NCBI GenBank assembly: GCA_014084085.1
Contig: NPFB01000020.1
Span: 111,466 to 175,465 of the forward strand
Source of the DNA: Hondaea fermentalgiana
Lineage: Eukaryota > Sar > Bigyra > Thraustochytrida > Thraustochytriidae
DNA: 64,000 bases
Reading direction: 5' to 3'
Positions 10,281 to 19,133 of the stretch are shown in pieces. The notes beneath the pieces are model-generated. The model worked only from the letters and a program-made list of their open reading frames with translations. It did no database searches and was not told the DNA's origin. The stretch's first letter is position 1. The number at the start of each line of letters is the position of its first letter. Both the position numbers and the translations under genes were made by a program.

Positions 10281-11099
10281 ATGGGCGAGACGCGGGACGT
10301 CGCCGTGGGCGCGATGGTGGGCGTCACGGACATATGCTTTGTCTACCCTCTTGCTGTGCTCGCGTGCCGACGAGAAGCTGGCATGTCTATGCGCCAGTCA
10401 CTTCGAGCAGGCAACTACTGGTCCGGAGCCTCGACGCAGAGCATCCTTATTCCGTACTCCATCCTAGTCGAAGCAGGTACAAAGGCCATGAATCGCCAAT
10501 TGGGTCAGGGACCACCGTTACTTGGACCTCTTGCCATCTCAGCTATTGTGGGCGTGAGCTTGCAGCCGGTGGAGAAGATGCTGACAATCCAGCAGCTCCT
10601 TCAGACCCAGAATACATCTGCACAGAGTGCACAAGCGTCTTCCAATCCGCTCAAAGCCATGCGCGCCTATCAGCAGGCGCACGGCATGCGTGCACTGTAC
10701 AAAGGTTTATCTTGCGTCGTCTTGCGCGAGTTCATTTATATTGCATCAATCACAGTGGTCAACCCGTACGCTGTTCGTTATTCTGAGCAGCTCACGAGCA
10801 ACAGCAGCTTTTCACGTGCTGCCGAGACGATGGCTGCCTTTTCTGTTGGCTTTACGGCCGGTATGGTCTCTGCTCCAGTGCAAACGGTCAACGCCATGAT
10901 GAAGGACGAGCGCAATCGCTCAAGTGGTTTGGCGGACATCGTCCGGCGCGACCTCTCGCAAGGCTTTGTGGGCAACGTGCGTCGCCTGTACTTTGGCTCT
11001 TTTATTCGCTCGCTTCGCTGCGGTGGTGCCGGCGTCTTGTATCATACGTGGCGGACTGTGCTGTCCGAGGGCGAATCTATCACATCACCTGAAAAGTAA
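10281..11099 (+). CDS. Mitochondrial carrier-like membrane protein (SLC25-like)
   Basis: Encodes 272 aa from ATG 10281 (context GAAACCATGG); the frame is open upstream only through a TTG. Three similar halves of the carrier fold are suggested: an N-terminal GVTDICFVYPLAVLACRREA segment, a central VGVSLQPVEKMLTIQQLL segment followed by ALYKGLSCVVLREFIYIAS, and a third with TAGMVSAPVQTVNAMMKDE. Each has a Pro in the odd-numbered helix where carriers have PxD/ExxxR/K. The signature is degenerate: PLAVLACR, PVEKMLTI and PVQTVNAM. The length (about 270-300 aa) fits. The substrate cannot be read from sequence. It lies convergent with the ABC1 kinase gene. Confidence 0.55.
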   Translation: MGETRDVAVGAMVGVTDICFVYPLAVLACRREAGMSMRQSLRAGNYWSGASTQSILIPYSILVEAGTKAMNRQLGQGPPLLGPLAISAIVGVSLQPVEKMLTIQQLLQTQNTSAQSAQASSNPLKAMRAYQQAHGMRALYKGLSCVVLREFIYIASITVVNPYAVRYSEQLTSNSSFSRAAETMAAFSVGFTAGMVSAPVQTVNAMMKDERNRSSGLADIVRRDLSQGFVGNVRRLYFGSFIRSLRCGGAGVLYHTWRTVLSEGESITSPEK

Positions 11100-11217
11100 G
11101 AGAAATAAATTCTTTGTCGGTCAATCAATTGTTGCTGCCATTTTGTATGTGCAACGCACTCTCGACACAACTTTTCTCCCACAAGAGAATAGCTAAACTA
11201 GGCCTGTGAGCCTACCA

Positions 11218-11249
11218 GGTCTTGGGTTCGAGGAACGAGCCCAGGCCAA
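11218..11249. other. Hairpin between convergent gene ends
   Basis: An imperfect stem (CTTGGGTTCG paired, with G-T wobbles, to CGAGCCCAGG around a 5-nt AGGAA loop) lies in the short space between the 3' ends of the carrier gene and the ABC1-kinase gene. It could be a 3'-processing or RNA-stability structure. It also resembles a tRNA T-arm by chance, but no tRNA body surrounds it. Confidence 0.25.
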
Positions 11250-11290
11250 GAACCTAGAGAGAACGCACGTGAGGATTGCAGTGGGTTGGC

Positions 11291-13078
11291 TTACAAGAAC
11301 GGGATCCAAGCACGAAGTGCGGACCACAAAGTGTATGTTGACCCTGTTTCGCGCAGGAGGTCCATGAGGTCCTTGCGGTCAAAAACTTGCGCACCGCGTC
11401 GCATTGCGTACGGATATGCACTCGAGAAAATGTCAAATTCCGGATCACCCACCACAGCAATGCCTTCCAGCACGATGAGCGCGCGCGTGAGCAAGGCAAA
11501 ATACTCGGGTACGACAAATGGGTGCTTGAAGAAAACCGCATTGAGTTCGCGCGAGACCTCCTTGAATTTGCGGCGGCGACCTTCAATGGCCTTGTATCGA
11601 CCCGAAATAAGATCAGAGGCCTTGACCTTGCTGTCCTCAAGCACGCGCTGCAGGTCAACGAGCACGGCTTGGCGATCGACGTCCGTCGGAAGGAATCCAA
11701 GCTCCACAGCGTCGTCTATGAGGCCGGGGACGTCACCTTGCATAAGATGCAAAATGGCCCCCGTCATGACCTTCATATCAGGCCTTGGTACCTCAACGCA
11801 GAGACCAAAATCGATGAGAACGAGCGTCCCCTTTTCGTCAACAAGCAAGTTGCCCGCATGTGGGTCGCCGTGGCTGACAGCGATCTCGAGAATTTGTTTC
11901 AGAAAGCATTCAACGCCGATGGGCGTCAGACGCTTGATGGTCGCTGCATCGCACTGCACAAGCTGCTTGCCGTTTATCCACTCCGAGACGATGACCTTGC
12001 GCGATGTGAGAGACCAAACAACATCAGGAATTCGCACGCAGCCATTCATTCGGGGTACGAGTTCCTTGGCAAAATACTCTTGATTCCGGGCTTCATTCTC
12101 GTAGTCGAGTTCTTTGTAGCTTCCTCTGGCGAAGCAGTCAACCAAGTCGACATCAAACTGTTTGCGCGGTGTCAGGATGCCAAGTTTCATGAGCAAGGAC
12201 TTGCTCGCTTCCAGGCACTCGCTGTAGAGGCGTATAATGTACAGGTCGAGTGAGACAGATCGAATCATGTCGGGTCGCTGCACCTTGACGGCGACCTCGC
12301 GACCATCCTTCAAGCGAAGCTTGTAGACTTGTCCAAGACTCGCAGCGGCAATGGGCAGCGTTTCATCCCTGAGATCAGGAAAGGCAGCGAGGCCCTCCTC
12401 GCCTAGTTCTGTTCGGATAATCTGCCGCGCGAGCGGTGTCGGAAAGCTCGGCACCGCGTCACAGAGCTTCTGAAGTTCCAAGAGCGCAGCTTGCGGCAAC
12501 AGATCGGGTCGCGTCGAGAGCATTTGTCCAAATTTGATAAATGTTGGACCCAATTCCGTGAGCAAGTTCTTGAACTCAACGGCCTTGATGCGCTGCGCCT
12601 CGTCGGACTCGAGTTTCCCTTGCTTATAGTCCACCAAAACGGATCGCAAAAAGGGAAGAGTTGTTTTGAAGAGCTCGCAGAGTCGCCACACGACAACTCG
12701 CGGGTGCGCGTCCCAGAACGCGCGAATGGCTGCGGGGTCGTAGTTGAGCGGAAGGCCCTCATCGCCAAGCTCCTCGAGCTCTGCGCGACCGCCGACATAA
12801 GCCCACGTTAATCCCAAGCCTGCGAGCACACCGACGCCGGCAGAGGTCTTGATGATCGTACGAGCTGCTGTTCGCCACCTGCCACTACTTGGCGGCGCAA
12901 CTTCAACGGGTCCCGCCCTCGTGGAGAGTTCTCGCGTTGTAACCGTTCTGAGTCCCTTTCGCATAAGCGTCGCCGACAAGAGCTTGGGCATCGTCGACCT
13001 CTTACTTCCCAGCTCCGCTGCCACCGCTACTCCCCCCCTCGCTCTGCACGTCTGCCTGCTGCAGGCCGCTGCAGCCAT
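11291..13078 (-). CDS. ABC1/UbiB-family atypical kinase (ADCK/ABC1K), mitochondrial
   Basis: Encodes 595 aa. The family hallmark KxGQ appears as FIKFGQMLSTRPDLLP near residue 183. The Ala-rich loop that replaces the glycine loop is AAASLGQVYKLRL, followed by the ATP-binding Lys in EVAVKVQRPD. The catalytic segment VSHGDPHAGNLLVDEKG and the metal-binding LVLIDFGLC lie near residues 400-430. Members of this family act as ATPases or kinases that support coenzyme Q (ubiquinone) biosynthesis or lipid homeostasis. The N-terminus is Arg/Ser/Ala-rich with few acids, followed by a hydrophobic segment (SAGVGVLAGLGLTWAYVGG), consistent with mitochondrial import and a membrane anchor. It starts 42 bp from a sequence gap in a divergent arrangement with the NSUN gene. 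Confidence 0.9.
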   Translation of the reverse strand: MAAAACSRQTCRARGGVAVAAELGSKRSTMPKLLSATLMRKGLRTVTTRELSTRAGPVEVAPPSSGRWRTAARTIIKTSAGVGVLAGLGLTWAYVGGRAELEELGDEGLPLNYDPAAIRAFWDAHPRVVVWRLCELFKTTLPFLRSVLVDYKQGKLESDEAQRIKAVEFKNLLTELGPTFIKFGQMLSTRPDLLPQAALLELQKLCDAVPSFPTPLARQIIRTELGEEGLAAFPDLRDETLPIAAASLGQVYKLRLKDGREVAVKVQRPDMIRSVSLDLYIIRLYSECLEASKSLLMKLGILTPRKQFDVDLVDCFARGSYKELDYENEARNQEYFAKELVPRMNGCVRIPDVVWSLTSRKVIVSEWINGKQLVQCDAATIKRLTPIGVECFLKQILEIAVSHGDPHAGNLLVDEKGTLVLIDFGLCVEVPRPDMKVMTGAILHLMQGDVPGLIDDAVELGFLPTDVDRQAVLVDLQRVLEDSKVKASDLISGRYKAIEGRRRKFKEVSRELNAVFFKHPFVVPEYFALLTRALIVLEGIAVVGDPEFDIFSSAYPYAMRRGAQVFDRKDLMDLLRETGSTYTLWSALRAWIPFL

Positions 13079-13119
13079 AACTCATGACGGCACGACCTCG
13101 CTTACGATCGGCAGTGGAG

Positions 13120-13219
13120 NNNNNNNNNNNNNNNNNNNNNNNNNNNNNNNNNNNNNNNNNNNNNNNNNNNNNNNNNNNNNNNNNNNNNNNNNNNNNNNNN
13201 NNNNNNNNNNNNNNNNNNN
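13120..13219. other. Scaffold gap (100 N)
   Basis: Exactly 100 N, the conventional size for a gap of unknown length. Unlike the other two gaps, its flanks do not share sequence, so real DNA is probably missing. The missing part probably includes the shared promoter and possibly the true start of the NSUN gene. Confidence 0.95.
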
Positions 13220-13246
13220 CGGGGCCAGCCGGCCGCGGAGGGCGGG

Positions 13247-14206
13247 ATGAAGGCGTACGATGCGAGCATGCAGCGCGTCTTCGGCGGCGGCCGCTGGCGC
13301 GAGCTCAAGGAGGCGCTGCTGCGGCCGGCGAGGGCGTGCGCGCTGCTGCAGAGCGCGGATGCCATAACGCTCGAGCAGAAGTGGCGCGAGCGAGGGTTCG
13401 AGGCGCCGCTCGTGGCGCTGGAGGACCTCGGCTGCGTGGTGGCGCCCGAAGACGCGCCGAGGCTGCCAAAGCCGCACAAGGATCTGTCGACCGGCTTCAA
13501 GGACTATTATCCGCTCGATTTGGCAAGCGTTTTGTGCGCGAGTGCACTAGGCGTCCGCACTGGGGAAACTGTGCTTGACATTGCTGCTGCTCCGGGTGGC
13601 AAATCCCTCGTCCTCGCAAAGGCGCTTGGGTCTCGCGGCAGACTCGTACTGAACGATGTCTCGCCGAGCCGACGCGCGCGTCTCAAGCAAGTCCTTATCG
13701 ATTATTTACCCACGCAAAAGAGACAACGCACGCAGGTATTGGGCCAAAAGGGAGCTGCCTTTGGCTCGCTCATGGCTAACACCTTTGACCGCGTACTTGC
13801 GGATGTTCCTTGCTCGGGAGATCGTCATTTGCTGGCCAACGCAAGCGAGCTTGAACGCTGGACGCCGCGTCGCCCCAAGCTCATGGCGGGCCGGCAAGTT
13901 GGCATCCTCTCGGGCGGCCTTCATGCGCTCAAGCCTGGTGGTGTTCTGGTTTACGCAACTTGCGCGCTCTCTCCTCTCGAAAATGATGAGGTCGTCAACG
14001 CTGCTGTACGTCGTTGTCGCCGAAAATTCCCCGTCTCCGTGCTCAGTGGTGAGCACGCGTGGCAAGGATTGGAGGGAAGCCTCGTAAAGACCGCTGCTTC
14101 TGCTGACGTTGAGCTCGAGGAGACAGAAGTCGGCCAAATGGTCCTTCCTGATCGTAGCGCAGGTTGGGGACCGCTCTACTGGTGCGTTCTTCGCAAGGAT
14201 ATTTGA
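13247..14206 (+). CDS. NOL1/NOP2/Sun-family RNA cytosine-5 methyltransferase (start may be in the gap)
   Basis: Encodes 319 aa as called. The SAM-binding motif I is VLDIAAAPGGKS, the release-cysteine motif is LADVPCSGDRH, and the catalytic cysteine motif is YATCALSPLENDEVV. Both cysteines are present, so the enzyme should be active in making m5C in RNA through a covalent intermediate. The compact size and motif spacing resemble RsmB/NSUN4-like rRNA methyltransferases, suggesting an organellar or cytosolic rRNA target, though this is inference. The frame stays open from the ATG back into the 100-N gap 27 bp upstream, so an N-terminal extension such as a targeting peptide could be missing. Confidence 0.85.
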   Translation: MKAYDASMQRVFGGGRWRELKEALLRPARACALLQSADAITLEQKWRERGFEAPLVALEDLGCVVAPEDAPRLPKPHKDLSTGFKDYYPLDLASVLCASALGVRTGETVLDIAAAPGGKSLVLAKALGSRGRLVLNDVSPSRRARLKQVLIDYLPTQKRQRTQVLGQKGAAFGSLMANTFDRVLADVPCSGDRHLLANASELERWTPRRPKLMAGRQVGILSGGLHALKPGGVLVYATCALSPLENDEVVNAAVRRCRRKFPVSVLSGEHAWQGLEGSLVKTAASADVELEETEVGQMVLPDRSAGWGPLYWCVLRKDI

Positions 14207-14846
14207 CTTTTCTTCAAGCTTTATGCTAGACCTCATCTCGTTGCTAGACCTAGGTACAGACAGCCCTGCTTCGTGCACGAGTGTATACTTCAAGTTCGTG
14301 TGCGATCCTATTTTTTTTTTATAAAATTAAATATTTATGGGAAATCTTTGGCGGTCCCTCATCGCGGCGGCTTCAACGCTGTTTTCTACGGCCTAACCGT
14401 ACGCGCCGCGTGCACTTTCTCATGCAAGCGTCCTGAGAAGTGTCGCGAGCCTCGACTGTGCCATTCCAAGCAATTTGCACTCACAGTCAGTCAGCCAAGT
14501 CGTGTAGTAGCAAGAAATGAATAGTTCACTTGTAATTCGCGCAGTCAATATCTTATTTCTGAACCTGAAAGTGAAAGCCATGCTGCGCAAGTCGGAAAAT
14601 AAAACGCTGCACCAAGACCGTCAATTCTCGATCGCGGGCACAGAGCAGCGCGCGACTTTGCGGACGCAGACGCAGGCGCTTTCGCGGACACGGGCGCAGG
14701 CTTGGTCAGCAAAGTAGGCGAGGCGGGGAGGTGCGTGGCACGCCCGTCCTGTTCCTTTCGCGCGCACAGCGGCGAGCGGAGCGGCGCGTCCGAGGCAAAG
14801 GCCAACAAGAGGCAGCAGCAGCAGCAGCAGGAGGAGCAGCGACACC
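14207..14846. other. Intergenic between NSUN and bS16m genes
   Basis: About 640 bp. An AT-rich patch with a T run and TATAAAATTAAATATTTA lies at about 14311-14338, just downstream of the methyltransferase, and is a candidate 3'-end or promoter element. A (CAG)n run sits directly before the S16 ATG at about 14813-14830. No gene seen. Confidence 0.4.
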
Positions 14847-15203
14847 ATGCCCGTCAAGCTGCGACTGCAGAGGTTCGGGCAGCGGAACCTGCCGTACTAC
14901 CGCATCGTGGCGGCGAACTCGCGCAGCCCGCGCGACGGCAAGTTCTTGCAGATCGTCGGCACGTACAACCCGGTGCCGGACAAGAATGGCCTTAAGGAGG
15001 TGCGCATCAACGAAAAGGCCGCCAAGTACTGGCTGAGCGAGGGCGCCATCCCCTCGGAGCGCGTCGCGTACTTGCTGGGCGAGTACGGTTTGACGCCGCG
15101 GATCCCTCAACGCTTTTCTGCAAACAAGATTCTCTCCAAAAAGGAGATCAAGGAGCACGGCCAGGACCCCGTGCTTATTTGCAAGAAGCTCGGGCTCTTG
15201 TAA
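14847..15203 (+). CDS. MRPS16: Ribosomal protein bS16, mitochondrial
   Basis: Encodes 118 aa. The N-terminal half is a textbook bS16: MPVKLRLQRFGQRNLPYYRI, then AANSRSPRDGKFLQIVGTYN and KYWLSEGAIPSERVAYLLG. bS16 binds 16S-type rRNA in the small subunit body. A bacterial-type S16 encoded in a nuclear context serves the mitochondrial ribosome; a plastid target is less likely if the host lacks plastids. There is no separate presequence: the S16 fold starts at residue 1, so import would rely on the basic N-terminus itself. The 30 residues after the core (SANKILSKKEIKEHGQDP...) are a short C-terminal extension. The start is set by the family's invariant N-terminus and a good ACACCATG context. Confidence 0.95.
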   Translation: MPVKLRLQRFGQRNLPYYRIVAANSRSPRDGKFLQIVGTYNPVPDKNGLKEVRINEKAAKYWLSEGAIPSERVAYLLGEYGLTPRIPQRFSANKILSKKEIKEHGQDPVLICKKLGLL

Positions 15204-15405
15204 GCCTTGCGTGTGTATGGACGCGACGCCCACGGTCAGGGTGTTTTAGGTCGTCGCGCACTTTCGCATGATGATAGACGGACAGACAGATAGACAGACG
15301 AGCAGACGAGCAAACAGAAAATTAAAAATGAGACAGCAAAACGACACATAAAAAAACAACCAAAAAGATTTCATACCATTACTTTGATGATGACCGGGCG
15401 AGTCG

Positions 15406-16929
15406 CTACTGCAGCGCTTTGCCGACACGGAGCTTGTAGCGGAATTCAAGCATTTCCTCAAAGTCGAGCGCAAACTTCGACATGTATTCCGCGTACCACG
15501 CACGCACCGCACGCTGCTTTTCTTCCACAAAGGTTTGATTGCTATGAATGATTTCGAGTAATTGCGGTAGGTCATTCCAGGAATCTAAAATCACAAAAGG
15601 CGCGCCAGAGTCTAGCAATGGCTGGAAGGCATTGGAGCACTTGTGGTTCACGTATTCTTCCTCTTTGGTCACCAAAACGGGAACCGATCCGGCCTCGCAC
15701 GCCTCATAAATTCTGTACGCCTCTGGATTGTGGCCCATCGGGCACAGCGTGAACTTGCTGTCCAAGAGGACCTCCCGGTATTGCTTGGGTGTAATGTAGC
15801 CCTTTTCCACAGACACAGTTTGGGTCCAGGTATCCGTGACGTGAATGTAGGAAGACTTGGCAAGAGGATTCATCGTCCACGTTTCGGACTGAAAGTAATC
15901 ACGCAATTTGCGCCGTGGAATCGATGTTGGCGACCCGACAAAGTTGATGGCATATTGACGCTTCCTTGCTGCCGGCACACCGGTGGTCTGGTCGACTCGT
16001 TCAAACTCGGCGCGAGGGCCAAGTGGAAAGTATAATGGCAACTTGATGCCACGCAATTTGCTCACCATCCCGGTCCCAATGACGTTATCGCCATGATATT
16101 GGCGGTAGTGAAATTGCGTGCTGCGTACGGCGCAATACTCGTCGCCCGTGACAATGACAATGTCGTACTGCTTGAAGGAGCTAGCAATGGTCTTTTGCAC
16201 CACAGCCATGTCCGTGCAGCACTTTACATAAGGAATCATGCGGACGCGTGGCGCATTCACTGCGCACTGGCCATGCGCCTTGATCTCATACTCGTACTTT
16301 CCTGATCCGATCAAGCCCATGAGGTTTGTTCGAAAAATGCTTCCTTGTCGTGGGTTTGTGGCCACGGCACAGACCTTGATGAGTGCGCTCGATGCATGCG
16401 GCGCCATTGCTGCGGGCTCGAGCAATGATGGAAGATCGACGACCTCCTCTGCCTCTTGCTCCTCGATTCGCTCTGCAGCACGTCGTGCGTCAGTCTCGGC
16501 CACCACGGCCGCTGTCGTCACGCTATGCGCAGAGGCATCGGGCCCTCGTAAGAGGCCCGACTCGTCATTCCGCAGCGTCGCCGACTCCTGGGAACTCCAG
16601 TCGGCGCGCTGCGTCTCGAGGTCGGCGCGCTGCGTCTCGAAGTCTACGCGCGACACAGAAGATGCCGCTTCATCAGCACCAACCTCCGCGACGATGGGGT
16701 TTCGCGCTCGCAGCCAGCGGCTGTTGACGTAGCCCACGAGCACGAGCGCCACGAAGAGCGCGAGAGGCGCTCGCCAGCGGCGCAGGTTCCGTCGCGCCCG
16801 CGCCATGTCCATGTCGGCTCCCAGAGCCGCGAGCCGAGGCTTGGACAGCTTGTCGAGCGCCGCGAGCGGCGACGCCTCGCCACCGCCGCCGTCGCGGCCC
16901 GCGGCCCCGCCGACCTGGCGCTTCTGCAT
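15406..16929 (-). CDS. Exostosin-type (GT47-like) glycosyltransferase, type II membrane protein
   Basis: Encodes 507 aa from ATG 16929. A second ATG at 16812 would start right before the basic cluster. The order is a short cytosolic tail, a single TM anchor (PLALFVALVLVGYVNSRW, about residues 55-72), a Ser/Glu/Arg-rich stem with two direct copies of the motif LETQRADW/LETQRADL, and a luminal catalytic domain. The nucleotide-sugar-binding segment, LDSKFTLCPMGHNPEAYRIY followed by EACEAGSVPVLV, lies at about residues 380-415 and is the exostosin-fold signature. Such enzymes build glycans in the Golgi; the donor sugar cannot be told. The frame runs open to 17595, but that extension crosses an intergenic TTTGA microsatellite and overlaps the divergent neighbour, so it is not accepted. 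Confidence 0.8.
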   Translation of the reverse strand: MQKRQVGGAAGRDGGGGEASPLAALDKLSKPRLAALGADMDMARARRNLRRWRAPLALFVALVLVGYVNSRWLRARNPIVAEVGADEAASSVSRVDFETQRADLETQRADWSSQESATLRNDESGLLRGPDASAHSVTTAAVVAETDARRAAERIEEQEAEEVVDLPSLLEPAAMAPHASSALIKVCAVATNPRQGSIFRTNLMGLIGSGKYEYEIKAHGQCAVNAPRVRMIPYVKCCTDMAVVQKTIASSFKQYDIVIVTGDEYCAVRSTQFHYRQYHGDNVIGTGMVSKLRGIKLPLYFPLGPRAEFERVDQTTGVPAARKRQYAINFVGSPTSIPRRKLRDYFQSETWTMNPLAKSSYIHVTDTWTQTVSVEKGYITPKQYREVLLDSKFTLCPMGHNPEAYRIYEACEAGSVPVLVTKEEEYVNHKCSNAFQPLLDSGAPFVILDSWNDLPQLLEIIHSNQTFVEEKQRAVRAWYAEYMSKFALDFEEMLEFRYKLRVGKALQ

Positions 16930-17467
16930 CGCCTCGAGGTCGTCGAGCTCCGAGTCGTTTCTGTTCTGCACGTCAATCAAACTGTGCCTGATCGATTTGA
17001 TTTGATTTGATTTGATTTGATTTGATTTGACTTGATTTGATTTGATTTGATTTGCCATGGTTGATTTGATTTGATTTGGGGTTGCCCTAGGCCTACTTGT
17101 GGTCGTTCGAATGCAACCATGGCAAATGAAACGAAATGGTTTTTGGATTTTGCTTGATTTTCGTGGGGATTGCCTTGTCGATTTTTGAACGGTGGATTTT
17201 TTGAAAAGCCCAGCGGCACGAGAAGCGCCGTTCGGACGCAGGGCCCAGAGCCAGAAGCGACCGTCCGCACGGCGACCCTCTCGCGCCAGCGAGCCTGCGA
17301 GCGCGCCACGCTCGCTCCAAGCGGTCTCCGCGCACCCCGCTAGCCCGCCGCCGCCTCCGGCGCCGGCCGGCGCCGTCGGTGTCCGTCGCCGCGGCTGAGG
17401 CGCAGGCAAGTGGCGCACGGTTGTCGGAGCCGGCCCGAGGAGGCCGACGCGACGCGGAAGAAGGACC
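16930..17467. other. Divergent promoter region with TTTGA microsatellite
   Basis: A 538-bp region between the glycosyltransferase and the TauE-like gene. It contains the pentanucleotide run at 16994-17078. The remainder is GC-rich and presumably holds both promoters. Confidence 0.5.
16994..17078. repeat. (TTTGA)n pentanucleotide microsatellite
   Basis: About ten uninterrupted TTTGA units, then single-base interruptions and a short second run. Read on the minus strand it would encode repeating NQIKS, which is why the neighbouring frame looks open. Confidence 0.9.
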
Positions 17468-18904
17468 ATGAGCGCCATGGAGGACCTTGACCTGGACAAG
17501 TTGGACATGCCGGCGTGGCGTGCAATTGTCAACTTTGTCGTCATCTTTTTGTGCGGCACGCTTGCCGGTGCCAGCGGTGTCGGCGGAGGCGCCATATATG
17601 TGCCACTCTACATCACGCTCTTTGGCCTCGTCTACGAGGCCATTCCCTTGTCCAAGGCTGCCGTCTGCGGAGCAGCGCTGGCGTTCTTTGTCTTTAACGT
17701 GGCAACACCCGTACCGCGGACGACCAAGCACGCCAACCGCTTCGCTTACGATGTGGTGATGGTCATGGAGCCCGCAACGCTACTTGGCACGGTCTTTGGG
17801 GTCCTGGCCTCGCGCATGTGCCCGTACTGGCTCATCACCGCCGCCATGGCCTCGCTGCTCGCAGTGGCCGCCTTCAAGACCTTCAAAAAGGGCCGCAAGC
17901 TTTACGACAAGGAAAATGAGGCAAATGCAAAGGGCCTCGCCATGGAAACAGCGGCCCAGATGGCGCCCTTTGGCTCAGGCGAGGATCGAGGTCCACTCAT
18001 CGACCCGACCCCTGCCGAGGCCTCCAGGTCCGCCGCTCTCGAGCACCAGCCTGGCCGCATCGACCGTGAACGTCGGGACTCGTATGGCGTTCACACACTC
18101 ACGTCCTCAGAGCTGGCATGGGAGACTGACTACGAGTATGCCATGTCACGCATCGGGTTTTCCAGCGACTGGATGGGCTGGCGTTGCCTTGAGACGGTCG
18201 GCATTTGCTACATTGTTGTTCTCTTGGCTGCAATGTTTTCCGATGATGAAATCATGCCCGAGTACACACGCGTCGACTGCGGGACGCTGGGTTACTGGCT
18301 CATTGTTCTTGTCACTTCACTTGTGTGCGCCGCTGTCACAACCTGGAATGTCAAGTGGCTTGCCCGCAACGTAGAGTCCATGCGATACCAATGCGCCGTG
18401 TCCTGGGACGAAAGCACAGGCGCACGATACGCTCTGCTTTGTCTGGTTGCAGGCTTTGCGAGTGCGCTCTGCGGCATTGGTGGTTCAACCATCAAGGGCC
18501 CCATCCTTCTCGAAATGGGCCTGCATCCAACTCTGTCCAAGGCCACGTCGCAGGTCATGCTCCTCTCCACGGTAAGCTCCTCGGCCTTTCAGTTCTTCAT
18601 ATCTGGCGAGCTTCCGCCCTACTTTGGTCTGGCCTTTTTCGGACTTGGCGCACTTTCGGGATTCACCGGTAAATTCCTCGTTGATTGGTACGTGGAGCGA
18701 GATGGTCGCCAGAGCACCATCGTCTACCTTCTCGCCTGGTACATTGTCATCGCCGCGGTCATTATGACTTCCATTGGTGTCATCATCGTCCTTGGTCAGG
18801 TCACGCCTGAGGTGAATTGGGATCAGCTCGGCTTTCGGGGTGTCTGCGACCCGCTCCCGAATGACATGACAGCGCTGCGCTGGCTCACAACTTTTTCGTT
18901 TTGA
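17468..18904 (+). CDS. TauE/SafE family anion transporter
   Basis: Encodes 478 aa, a polytopic membrane protein with two homologous halves separated by a hydrophilic loop (about residues 150-230). The first half opens with GTLAGASGVGGGAIYVPLYI and the second with LCGIGGSTIKGPILLEMGLH, the paired Gly-rich, Pro-containing hairpins that define TauE/SafE (DUF81) proteins. A following SKATSQVMLLSTVSSSAFQF helix is also typical. Bacterial members export sulfite, sulfoacetate or related anions; eukaryotic members are mostly uncharacterised. The context GAAGGACCATG supports the start. The gene is divergent from the glycosyltransferase, and no operon-like link is implied. Confidence 0.85.
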   Translation: MSAMEDLDLDKLDMPAWRAIVNFVVIFLCGTLAGASGVGGGAIYVPLYITLFGLVYEAIPLSKAAVCGAALAFFVFNVATPVPRTTKHANRFAYDVVMVMEPATLLGTVFGVLASRMCPYWLITAAMASLLAVAAFKTFKKGRKLYDKENEANAKGLAMETAAQMAPFGSGEDRGPLIDPTPAEASRSAALEHQPGRIDRERRDSYGVHTLTSSELAWETDYEYAMSRIGFSSDWMGWRCLETVGICYIVVLLAAMFSDDEIMPEYTRVDCGTLGYWLIVLVTSLVCAAVTTWNVKWLARNVESMRYQCAVSWDESTGARYALLCLVAGFASALCGIGGSTIKGPILLEMGLHPTLSKATSQVMLLSTVSSSAFQFFISGELPPYFGLAFFGLGALSGFTGKFLVDWYVERDGRQSTIVYLLAWYIVIAAVIMTSIGVIIVLGQVTPEVNWDQLGFRGVCDPLPNDMTALRWLTTFSF

Positions 18905-18947
18905 GCGCAAAGCCCGCCCAGCCTGCTGAATTGGAGCGCTGTTTCTT

Positions 18948-19001
18948 AGCGTCACTGATTCACAAAGCGTCACTGCTTCACAGAGCGCAACTGCTTCGAA
19001 G
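18948..19001. repeat. Three tandem 18-bp units
   Basis: AGCGTCACTGATTCACAA, AGCGTCACTGCTTCACAG and AGCGCAACTGCTTCGAAG follow each other directly downstream of the transporter stop codon, in the space between convergent genes. Confidence 0.8.
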
Positions 19002-19133
19002 CCGAACAAGTAGTAGATATTTTCATTTATGATTTATTCCAGGGTTTTTGCTTCTCTCGCCCTTGACCCAGGATTCTTACGTTCTTTGATTCTCGCCCTT
19101 TTCTGAAAGGGGGGGATGTGTGCGTGTGTGTCA

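Noticed and set aside
11218..11249. T-arm-like hairpin as part of a tRNA
   Set aside because: No acceptor, D or anticodon arms can be built around it.
16930..17595. N-terminal extension of the glycosyltransferase with NQIKS repeats
   Set aside because: The extension reads through an intergenic microsatellite, overlaps the start of the divergent TauE-like gene, and places more than 200 extra residues before the TM anchor.
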